64,000 nt of DNA, from the NCBI RefSeq assembly GCF_958450345.1, contig NC_088782.1, positions 120,387,980-120,451,979 on the forward strand, in the 5' to 3' direction. The notes under the pieces were generated by a model, which was not told the DNA's origin, searched no databases, and saw only the letters and a list, made by a program, of their open reading frames with translations. This document shows, in pieces, positions 46,242 through 56,650 of the stretch (within the stretch, counting starts at the first letter, position 1; the number at the start of each line of letters is the position of its first letter). A program made the translations under genes and the position numbers. This stretch comes from Calliphora vicina (lineage: Eukaryota > Arthropoda > Insecta > Diptera > Calliphoridae).

Positions 46242-47300
46242 AACAAGTAAGAGAGCTATATTCGGCTGTGCCGAATCTTATATACCCTTCATCAAATTAT
46301 ACTTCAAAATACAAATTTAAAATATTTTTAGGTAAACAAAATTTATTTTTTCATTTTTTGGAATTTTTATTTTAAAATTTGTTTTATTTAGAAAATTTTA
46401 AAACTTTTTTTTTAAATTTAAAATTATTTTTTTGTTTTGAAAAAACAATCGGGTTAAAAAATATTTTTTTTTCGATTTGTTTTTTTAAAATTTGTTTTAT
46501 TTTGAAAAGTTTTTTTTTGTTTTTGGTGAAAAAAAATGGGTTAAAAAATATTTTTTTTCATTTATTGTAATTTTTTTTCGAATTGTTATTTTAAAATTTG
46601 TTTTATTTTGAAAATTGAAAATTTTTTGTTTTGGTTTTTGGTGAAAAAAATCGTGTTAAAAAATAATTTTTTAATTTTTTGGAAATTTTTTTTTTCGAAT
46701 TATTATTTTAAAAGTTGTTTTATTCAGAAAATTTTTTAAATTTAAAATTTTTTTTTTGGTTTTTGGTGAAAAAAAATCGGGTTAAAAAATATTTTTTTTT
46801 CATTTTTTGAAAATTTTTTTTTCCGATTGTTTTTGTTATATTTTGAAAATTTTTTAAATTTAAAAATATTTTTTTTTTTGATTTTGACCCATTGTAGGTC
46901 CAACTTACTATGGTCTTATTTACGTCGTTGCAAAGGTCTTTGAAATATCTATCATTAGATATCCATAGTGTCTATATTAATGTCTTAGTATTCCAGCTAT
47001 AGGTCAAAAATCGAGGTTGTCCGGTTTTTTTTCCTCATATCTCAGCCATTTGTGGACCGATTTTGCTGATTTTAAATAGGAAACTTCTCGAAAGCATGTC
47101 TGACAGAATTATTGAAGATTTGGATCCAGAAGATATCAGAAAATTGATTACAACAGACAGACGGACATGGTTCTGGCTCCTTATAAATCGACTCCGCTGT
47201 TTATAAGGAGCCAGATTATATATACTTTATAGGGTCGGAAATGAAAAATGTAGAAATTACAAACGGAATGACAAACTTATATATCCAGAATATAGGGCCA
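46242..47300 (-). mobile_element. Family B DINE-like element, left half of an inverted pair
   Basis: It starts AACAAGTAAGAGAGCTATAT with hairpin TTCGGCTGTGCCGAA. A stretch at 46330-46880 repeats the GGTGAAAAAAAATCGGGTTA block about four times (~110-bp steps), an internal expansion. It ends in GACAAACTTATATA without its terminus, where the second half begins. Confidence 0.75.
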
Positions 47301-47808
47301 AGTCAGACGGACAGACAGTCAGACGGAAATGGGTTTGTCTGTCTGTCCGTCTGTTTGTTGAAATCAATTTTCTGACGACCCCAGATATCTTCGGGATCGA
47401 AATCTTCAATAATTCTGTCAGACATGCTTTCGAGAAGTTTCCTATTTAAAATCAGCAAAATCGGTCCACAAATGGCTGAGATATGAGGAAAAAGAACAGA
47501 ACAACCTCGATTTTTGACCTATATCTGGATGACTAAGTCATTAATATAGACAGTATGGATATCTAATGATAGATATTTCAAAGACCTTTGCAATGACGTA
47601 TATAAAACCATAGTAAGTTGGACCTACAATAGGTCAAAATCGGACCTTTTCACCAAAAATTTTGTTTCCAAAAAATGAAATAAACTGCAAAAAAAGGTAA
47701 ACAAAAGATTTTGTTTATCTAAAAATATTTAAAATTTTTCTTTTGAAGTATAATTTGGTGAAGGTTATATAAGATTCGGCATAGCCGAAAATAGCTCTCT
47801 TACTTGTT
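47301..47808 (+). mobile_element. Family B DINE-like element, right half of an inverted pair
   Basis: It starts in the GACGGACAGACAGTCAGACG microsatellite, then GTTGAAATCAATTTTCTGAC and the conserved blocks. It ends TTCGGCATAGCCGAA and CTCTCTTACTTGTT. It is head-to-head with the copy at 46242. Confidence 0.75.
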
Positions 47809-47869
47809 TTCAAATTACAGAAGTAATTGTCAATATTAATACAAAAGTGGGTTAAGCTACCTTTTGGTA

Positions 47870-48190
47870 TTGAAAAGCAGATGATGGCCTCAATTAGATT
47901 CAGCTCAGCTTAAATCGTTGGATTATAATAAAATTTGAGTCTTATGAGTTGATTTTTTTTGTCTAAGCTAAGTTTTAATTGCCATTTGGAAGTCTGTGTT
48001 GAACTTCAATCTTACATCTTTGAGTACTCTAAGTAGAGCTTCAGTCAGAGTTATATTTATGATCTAAGTTGATCTTTGAGTACTCTAAGTTGAGCTTCAA
48101 TCAAATAATCTTTAAGTTTAATCCTAGGTCTTTATGTAGTCTAAGTTAAGCTTCAATCGTTGGTCTTTATAGCATATCTAAAGGAAATAT
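47870..48190. repeat. Degenerate ~35-bp tandem repeat, locus 3 of 4
   Basis: Variants of AGTTAAGCTTCAATCGTTGG and CTTTGAGTACTCTAAG; two units share TCTTTGAGTACTCTAAG exactly. Confidence 0.65.
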
Positions 48191-49403
48191 TAGTTAGAAG
48201 GAAACTGATTCAAGTCTACAACTGATTCCATTAATTATTGAGCCATCCTTCAAAGTGTTACAAATTCAATGATAAAATCAATATATCAAGAATATTATTA
48301 AGGCTTAATGTAAGGTATTGTAAGCCTTATTCGAACACTATTCACAGCAACCTGGTGGTAGTTGTGATATTATGGCTGGCCATAGTATAAAGCAATCAGC
48401 ACCTATTGTATAACATTTTGGGTGACGACGACATTTACATAGTCTCTTAGCAATGCATTCCCCTGAATCTAGTTTTTTCCCTACACTGAACCTCTTTACA
48501 CATTCCCATTCACAGTCATATTGGTTATAATAGTTCAGTTCAGTTCAGTGAAATGATTAATTGGAAAATTATCATGCAGGCTTTAGTGTCGTTAGTGTCG
48601 GTTATTATTCTACTCTATATATTTGTAAGAAAATAAATGTGTAATCAATGCCTGACTAGCTGCCTCGTTGAATGCCTTCGTATGAAAAGAAGAAAAAAAT
48701 AGTTTTATAATAATAAAATGAAAATGAAAAGTGTATTGTTGTGTATTTTGTTATGGATGATTGTGTTTAAACCAAGTGTTAAATGAGGGAGAGGCCACAA
48801 ACTGCTGATAAAGATATTAATATATGAAATGAAATCTGTAAGCCTTGACTCTTTTCATTCTCTTTGCTATAGTCAAGATGCTGGCATATTAATATGATGA
48901 AATGATATTTTAATAAGATTTTCATTTCAAGCGTATGGAAAATACTAGAAGAAAAAGAGCAGACAACAAATAATGGCTTTAATGTGTTCTAAACTGATAA
49001 CTAATCAGTGGCAATTAGTCATTGTGTAGTGTAAGAATGTTAGCAGTTTGGTTAAATGTTAAGAATTTCAATAACTTTAACAGTTTTAAACCAGGTTTTT
49101 TTACATTGCTTAAATTATTTTGAAAACATCAAAATGATAAATATTTGATTAATAATCCAATAAACACAAAATCTCCAAAAATTCAAGCACTTGAATATTT
49201 TGTTGAAATATGACTTGAAAAATTAAATATTTTTCAAACAAAAAATATAGGCCTTGAATTTCTGTTTCCTTTTTACTGTATAATGCTATTTAAATAAAGT
49301 GTTATTCAATTGCTTGTCTTTGAATTCAAAGCTTGAATTACACTTGCTTTCAACTTGCTTATTGGGAATGTTCTCATTTAGTTATATAAAGAAATATCTA
49401 TCT
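48191..49403. other. Intergenic DNA
   Basis: No supported gene. A short GTTCAGTTCAGTTCAGTG run at about 48533 resembles the 11-bp satellite unit without its CTA. Confidence 0.45.
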
Positions 49404-49414
49404 TCTATATATAT

Positions 49415-49982
49415 AACAAGTAAGAAAGTATGGTCGATCAAGCCCGACCATATAATACCCTACACCAAGTAAATGAATAAAAATATTTTTCTTTTAAAAT
49501 ATCAATAATTTATATTTCAGAGTGATTTTCGGAAGTGGGCCTTATATGGGGGCTATGACCAATTATGGACCGATCACCATGAAATTAGGTCGTGTGATTT
49601 ATGTTTATATGAAAGTTTACTATGTTGAATTGTGTGTATACTTTTAAGCGATTTATGCACGTTAAAGTGATTTTCGGAAGCGGGTCTATATGGGAGCTAT
49701 GACTAATTATGGACCGATCGTAACAAAATTTGGTGACATGAATTTTGTATATATAAAACTTATTTGGAGCGCAATTTGTGGAGATACATATATAAATTAA
49801 ATATTTCTGACCGATAAAGTCCAATTTCGAGAGGACATTTGTATGGGGGCTAGGTGAAATAATGGACCGATTTCAGCCAGTTTCAATAGGCTTGGTCCAT
49901 GAGCCGAAAAAATGATATGTACGAAATTTGATCGAAATATCTTAAAAATTGCGACCTGTACTCTGCGCACAAGGTTTACATG

Positions 49983-50015
<33 letters not shown>

Positions 50016-50125
50016 ACGGACGGACGGACGGACGGACGGACGGACGGACATCGTTTAATCGACTCAGAAAGTGATTCTAAGTCGATCGGTATACTTTACA
50101 CCCACTATGGTGGTGTAGGGTATAA
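49415..50125 (-). mobile_element. Family A DINE-like element
   Basis: Left end AACAAGTAAGAAAGTATGG with the hairpin. A CAGC array (49984-50012) is followed by a GGAC array (50015-50049). The right end has lost the stretch between CGGTATACTTTA and CCCACTATGG. Confidence 0.85.
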
Positions 50126-50190
50126 AAATGAAATGGTCCATGTATGTAATGTCATCTCGTGAAAACGGCTGGAGCGATTTGGCTGATTTT

Positions 50191-50926
50191 TATACCCTAC
50201 ACCACCATAGCGGGAAGGGTATAATGCGTTTGTGCAGATGTTTGTAACGCCCAAAAATATTAGTCTAACACCCACCTTAAAGTATACCGATCGACTTAGA
50301 ATCACTTTCTGAGTCGTCCGTCCGTCCGTCTGGTCGGCTGGCTGGCTGTCCATGTAAACCTTGTGCGCAGAGTACAGGACGCAATTTTGAAGATATAACG
50401 ATGAAATTTGGTACATATTATTTTTTCTGCTCAAGGATCAAGTGTGTTGAAACTGGATGAAATCGGTCCATTATTTCACCTAGCCCCCATACAAATGTCC
50501 CCTCGAAATTGGACTTTATCGGTCATAAATGTTTAATTTATCTATGTATCTACACAAATTTCGCTCCAAATAAGTTTTATATATACAAAATTCATGTCAC
50601 CAAATTTTGTTACGATCGGTCCATAATTAGTCATAGCTCTCATAAAGACCCGCTTCCGAAAATCACTTTAACGTGCATAAATCGCTTAAAAATTTTGGTA
50701 AACACATAAAATTCAACATAGTTAACTTTAATATAGACATAAATCACACAACCTAATTTCATGGTGATCGGTCCATAATTGGTCATAGCCCCCATATAAG
50801 GCCCACTTCCGAAAATCACTCAAAAATATAAATTATTGAAATTTTAAAAGAAAAATGTTTTTGCTCTTTTACTTAGTGTAGGATATTATATGGTCGGGCT
50901 TGACCGACCACACTTTCTTACTTGTT
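50191..50926 (+). mobile_element. Family A DINE-like element
   Basis: It starts TATACCCTACACCACCATAG and ends GGTCGGGCTTGACCGACCAC plus CTTTCTTACTTGTT. It is missing the ATTAAACGAT block before the GTCC microsatellite (GAGTCGTCCGTCC). Oriented opposite to the copy 65 bp to its left. Confidence 0.85.
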
Positions 50927-51118
50927 TTTTATTCGATTCGAAATATTCAGGAGATGGTTATTCATTAATTCCGGGTAAAACTCGGAAATTTTTTTTTTTG
51001 TGAGTACAAATTTATATATTTTATTTGCAAATAAATAAGAACAGGCTGGTGTGCGTGGATTGGAGAAACTTGAAGAACTAACATTAGTAAATGCTAGCGG
51101 GCGAAGCATTGGACTTAT

Positions 51119-51559
51119 GCTTATTTGGTTTAATTTGTTCCAACAATGTAGTATGATCACATTCAGTTAGTTTAGTTTTTCTATTTCTATTTTATCTATT
51201 TAACACCAGGAGTTAGTTGTCTTTATTTTGAAACTAGACATGTGTAGCAATCAGTTTGTTGAGTTTGTTCTTTCATGTAGAGTTTTTATTAAATCATTTA
51301 CTTGTTTGCCACAGCAGCAGGTTCGGTGTTGGAGTTGCACTAGTTGTTTAAAAATAAGAGCAGTTTCGTTAGACTAAGTTAAAATTTATAAAAATTTTAA
51401 TAATTGAGTTATTTGTAAGTAAGAAAGATGTAACAAATTAAAACAATATGCTGGTAAGAAAAAAATTAATTATTTAATTGAATCTTTTTGGTTTTCATTA
51501 AAGAACTTTTGAACATATAAATTAAACCAAGTTTTTACAAAACTTTAAACAATAATAGA
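51119..51559. other. Intergenic DNA
   Basis: No gene or repeat recognised. Confidence 0.45.
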
Positions 51560-52990
51560 TAGAAAATCAAGCCTCAATCATAGTTCTCTATCTAGCCTAA
51601 GTTGAGCATTGATCGTAGATATTTAAGTGGTCTATGGTGTGTTTCAATCGTAGGTTTTTATGTAGTCGATGTTGAGTTTCTTAGTTCTATAGGTAGTCTA
51701 AATTAAGTTTATAACAATCCACAGTCGTAGTTCCCTAAGCAGTTTAAGTTGAGCATCAGTCGTATGATTTTGTGTGGTGGAAGTTGAGCTTCAATCTTGG
51801 CTCTTTATATAGTATAAGTTTAGCTTCAATTATAGGTATTTATGAGGATATATTTAAGCTTTAAACCTGCATCTTTCTGTAGCTTAAGTCTATTATCAAT
51901 CGCAAATATTTATGCATTTCTAGTTGATCTTCAATCTTGGGTCTATTTGTGGTCTATGTTAAGCTTCAATCGTATGCCTTTATGTGGTCTAAGTTTAGCT
52001 ACAATCATAGATATGTAAGTTGTCGAAGTTGAGCTTCACCACTGTATCTTTCTGTAGTCTAGGTCTATCATCAATCGCAGATATTTATATATGTCTAGTT
52101 GATCTTTAATCTTGGGTCTATATGTAGTCTAAGTTAAGCTTCAATCGTAGGGGTTTTTAAAGCTTCAAGCATATGTATTTATGTACACATAGTTGTGCGT
52201 CAATCGTAGGTCTTAATATAGTTTATGTTGAGTTAGTTTTTTATGTAATCGAAGTTGAGCTTCAATCGTTGGTCTTTATGTTGTCGAAGTTGAACTTCAA
52301 TCGTAGGTGTTTATATATAATAAGTTGAGCTTCAATAGTGGTTCCGTATGTAGTTTAATTTAAGCTTTAAAAGTAGGTCTTTTGTAGACTAAGTTTAAAT
52401 TCAATCGTTGTTCTTTATATAATCCGACTTAAGCATCAATGGTAGGTTTTTGTGTTGTCCAAGTTGAGCTTTAAAAGTAGGTCTTTATATTGCCTAAGTT
52501 TAAATTCAATCGATGGTCTCTGTGTGATCTAAGTTGAGCTACAATCTTTGGTTTTAATGTGGTTTTAGTTGAGCTCTAATCGTAGAGATTTTTGATGCTA
52601 CGATGAGCTTCAAGCATATTTGTTTATGTAACCTAAGTTGAGTTTCAAGTGTAGGTGTTAATGTAGTATAATTTAATTCTCAATCGAAGGTCTTTGTGTA
52701 TTTCAAGATGAGCATCAATCGACTTTAGTAAGTCTAAGTTGAGCTTCTATCGTAGGTTTATATTGAGTTAAAATAATCGGTCTTTATGTAGTCGAAGTTT
52801 AGCTTCAATTGTAGGTATTTTGCTGGTCTAAATTGGGCATCAATCGTGGATCTTTATGGTCTAAGTTGAGCTTTAATCATAGGTATTTATGTGGACTAGG
52901 TTAAGCTGCAATCGCAGGTCTTTATGTAGTCTTATTGGAACTTCAATCGTTGATTTATTTGTATTCTGAGTCATTCCTTCATTGTATGAA
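51560..52990. repeat. Degenerate ~35-bp tandem repeat, main locus (4 of 4)
   Basis: About 40 diverged units of the form TCTAAGTTGAGCTTCAATCG plus TAGGTCTTTATGTAG. TTGAGCTTCAATCGTAGG-like cores recur about every 33-38 bp, with insertions and deletions. Divergence is high, so the array is old and no longer homogenised. No frame is kept. Confidence 0.88.
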
Positions 52991-53224
52991 TTTATGTAGT
53001 AGCAGTGGAAGCTTCAAAATGTGCTTAAAAACTGTAAATTTACTCGCTCCTAGTCCATCAACAGGTTAAAGTGGTGCTCTTTTATATAAAAGGTTTTTAG
53101 AACTTAATTAGAACAAGAATTATATTGGCTGTATGTCTTAATAATGCGTAATTTTTAAAAATGTTTAGCTTTAATTTTGAAACATTTGTACATTTAGGGA
53201 AAAACTGCAACATAACAACAAGAA

Positions 53225-54059
53225 CGCGTCATATTAATTCAATAATGTTCATTTTAATTGAAAACACATTTTCGTATTGGCCATTGTTGGCTGACCTTTT
53301 CTCATTTTTCTGGTAACATATGGATTCCGTGCCAAAAGAACTGCTCATCTTTTGAGGCCAAGAATGAATCAAGCCAATAGCGCATACTCTGTTCCAAAGT
53401 GAACTTCGATCGAAACAAATAGTAGTCGGACGGGCCAGGTCGGGACTATAAAGTGGGTGAGGCAAAACTTCATAACCACTTCATGCTAAATACTTTTTAA
53501 CAGGTATTGCAACATGTGGCCTAGCGTTGTCATAATGGTTTCAAGCCTGGCCGCACATCCTTGGCATTTTGTCGGCCATTGCTCGCTTCAAATGAATCAG
53601 TTGCATTCGGTACAGATTTCTGCGATGGTCTGGTCAGATTTCAGTAGCTCATAATAGATAGGACCTTTTTTCTCCAACCAAATACATACCATTACCTTAT
53701 TATCATGGATATTTGGCTTTGGTGTGCATTCGGTACGATCTCTTACGCTTCGGGCTATAGTAATGGATCGCAAGTAATCATTGGTTGCAAAATTGATTTT
53801 CTTTTATATGTAAGTTATAGCTTTGAAACATAACTTCGGACATGCAAAATCGTATTTCAAGTTCTCTCGACTTCAATTCGTATGGAGTAATGCCTTCAAT
53901 TCTTGGCCTTAATACTTTTGCGGCTGGCCTTTTGGGCGATCTTTGTCTTCCGTATCAAGAACACCACTTCTAAACCGCACTAACCATATCTAGAAGTAAA
54001 GCAAAACTTCCCGCTTACGACGATTCGTTGGTACAAAATTCGACATTTTCGAAGCAAAA
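53225..54059 (-). pseudogene. Mariner transposase remnant
   Basis: Read from the right: SNFVPTNRRKREVLL at 54045, DTEDKDRPKGQPQK, ELKALLHTN, KPNIHDNKVMVCIWLEKKGP, IYYELLKSDQTIAEICTECN, then LPHPLYSPDLARP and ICYQKNEKRSANNGQY at the end. The order matches a full-length mariner transposase with several frameshifts, stops and internal deletions. A family A element sits immediately before its start codon region, and the old 5' end may continue beyond it at 54812. Confidence 0.85.
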
Positions 54060-54811
54060 AACAAGTAAGAAAGAATGGTCGGTCAAGCCCGACCATATAA
54101 TACCCTACACTAAGTAAAAGAGCAAAAAAAATGTTTCTTTTAAAATTTCAATAATTTATATTTTTGAGTGATTTTTGGAAGTGGGCCTTATATGGGGGCT
54201 ATGACCAATTATGGACCGATCACCATGAAATTAGGTCGTGTGATTTATGTCTATATTAAAGTTAACTATGTTGAATTTTGTGTGTTTACCAACATTTTTA
54301 AGCGATTTATGCACGTTAAAGTGATTTTCGGAAGCGGGTCTATATGGGAGCTATGACTAATTATGGACCGATCGTAACAAAATTTGGTGACATGAATTTT
54401 GTATATATAAAACTTATTTGGAGCGGAATTTGTGGAGATACATATATAAATTAAACATTTATGACCGATAAAGTCCAATTTCGGGAGGACATTTGTATGG
54501 GGGCTAGGTGAAATAGTGTACCGATTTCAGCCAGTTTCAACAGGCTTGGTCCTTGAGCCGAAAAAATAATATGTACCAAATTTGATCGAAATATCTTCAA
54601 AATTGCGACCTGTACTCTGCGCACAAAGTTTACATGGACAGCCAGCCAGCCAGCCGACCAGACGGACGGACGGACATCGCTTAATCGACTCAGAAAGTGA
54701 TTCTAAGTCGATCGGTATACTTTAAGGTGGGTGTTAGACTAATATTTTTGGGCGTTACAAAAATCTGCACAAACGCATAATACCCTCCCCACTATGGTGG
54801 TGTAGGGTATA
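54060..54811 (-). mobile_element. Family A DINE-like element, complete
   Basis: Left end AACAAGTAAGAAAGAATGG with the GGTCGGTCAAGCCCGACC hairpin. Right end CCACTATGGTGGTGTAGGGT with TATAAAA. Core CAGCCAGCCAGCC and GACGGACGGACGG. Inserted in or at the edge of the mariner remnant. Confidence 0.87.
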
Positions 54812-55232
54812 AAAAACTTCGTTTTTTACACTATAGTGATCAATAACTAAGTGAGAATAAATGACAGATATATACCTTTCAAAATGACATTAAAATTAAA
54901 AACCGGGTTCAAAATATTGTATGACATTTGAGAACTTCACATTTGTTTGTTTTCGATTTGATGAACTTTCATACTCTATAGCTCACTTTTTATTGAAAAA
55001 AATACATTTTTTAAAACACAAGACTTTCCTTTGTAGTTTTCTTATACATAGCTTTTAAATAGAATTCTTAGTTTAAAACTTACAATCATTGCTATTGCAA
55101 TTTTTGCAATGATCGTCTCTATTATGGTAAATTTTATCTAACTGTACAGACTTTTGCGTTTGAATTGACAATATTCGCCAATAATATTCTTTATTTTGTG
55201 ATCTAATCTATAATCGGACAATAAATTATTTA
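54812..55232. other. AT-rich DNA between elements
   Basis: The first ~60 bp (AACTTCGTTTTTTACACTAT) may be the displaced 5' end of the mariner remnant. No gene. Confidence 0.4.
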
Positions 55233-55863
55233 AGTCCGTCCGTCCGTCCGTCCGTCTGGTTGGCTGGCTGGCTGGCTGGCTGGCTGTCCATGTAAACCTT
55301 GTGCGCAGAGTACAGGTCGCAATTTTGAAGATATTTCGATCAAATTTGGAACATATTACTTTTTCGGCCCAAGGACCAAGCCTATTGAAACTGGCTGAAA
55401 TCGGTCCATTATTTCACCTAGCCCCCATACAAATGTCCCCTCGAAATTGGACTTTATCGGTCATAAATGTTTAATTTATCTATGTATCTACACAAATTTC
55501 GCTCCAAATAAGTTTTATATATACAAAATTCATGTCACCAAATTTTGTTACGATCGGTCCTTAATTAGTCAAAGCTCCCATATAGACCCGCTTCCGAAAA
55601 TCACTTTAACGTGCATAAATCGCTTAAAAATGTTGGTATACACCCAAAATTCAACATAGTTAACTTTAATATAGACATAAATCACACGACCTAATTTTAT
55701 GGTGATCGGTCCATAATTGGTCATAGCTCCCATATAAGGCCCACTTCCGAAAATCACTCAAAAATATAAATTATTGAAATTTTAAAAGAAAAATATTTTT
55801 ACTCATTTACTTGGTGTAGGGTATTATATGGTCGGGCTTGACCGACCATACTTTCTTACTTGT
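55233..55863 (+). mobile_element. Family A DINE-like element, 5' truncated at the microsatellite
   Basis: It begins directly in a GTCC array (55233-55256), followed by GGCTGGCTGGCT, and runs to the hairpin and CTTTCTTACTTGTT. A second copy starts at the next base. Confidence 0.87.
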
Positions 55864-56650
55864 TATACCCTACACAACCATAGTGGGGAGGGTATTATGC
55901 GTTTGTGCAGATGTTTGTAACGCCCAAAAATATTAGTCTAACACCCACCTTAAAGTATACCGATCGACTTAGAATCACTTTCTGAGTCGATTAAACGATG
56001 TCCGTCCGTCCGTCCGTCCGTCCGTCCGTCCGTCCGTCCGTCTGGTTGGCTGGCTGGCTGGCTGGCTGGCTGTCCATGTAAACCTTGTGCGCAGAGTACA
56101 GGTCGCAATTTTCAAGATATTTCGATCAAATTTGGTACATATTACTTTTTCGGCCCAAGGACCAAGCCTATTGAAACTGGCTGAATTCGGTCCATTATTT
56201 CACCTAGCCCCCATACAAATGTCCCCTCGAAATTGGACTTTATCGGTCATAAACATTTAATTTATCTATGTATCTACACAAATTTCATTCCAAATAAGTT
56301 TTATATATACAAAATTCATGTCACCAAATTTTGTTACGATCGGTCCATAATTAGTCATAGCTCCCATATAGACCCGCTTCCGAAAATCACTTTAACGTGC
56401 ATAAATCGCTTAAAAATGTTGGTAAACACACAAAATTCAACATAGTTAACTTTAATATAGACATAAATCACACGACCTAATTTCATGGTGATCGGTCCAT
56501 AATTGGTCATAGCTCCCATATAAGGCCCACTTCCGAAAATCACTCAAAAATATAAATTATTGATATTTTAAAAGAAAAATATTTTTACTCATTTACTTGG
56601 TGTAGGGTATTATATGGTCGGGCTTGACCGACCATACTTTCTTACTTGTT
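55864..56650 (+). mobile_element. Family A DINE-like element, complete, head-to-tail with the previous copy
   Basis: It starts TATACCCTACACAACCATAG, carries an expanded GTCC array (~56000-56042) and GGCT array (~56046-56070), and ends with the hairpin and CTTACTTGTT. Very similar to its left neighbour in the shared part. Confidence 0.9.

Larger units (their letters stand above)
49404..51118 (+). mobile_element. Helitron-like element, copy 2, carrying two family A insertions
   Basis: The 5' start TCTATATATAT is cut by the minus-oriented family A copy (49415-50125). It resumes as AAAATGAAATGGTCCATGTA at 50126, is cut again after GGCTGATTTT at 50190, and resumes after 50926 with TTATTCGATTCGAAATATTC. 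It ends near AAATGCTAGCGGGCGAAGC. Collinear with copy 1 at 12959-13940. No coding. Confidence 0.65.
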
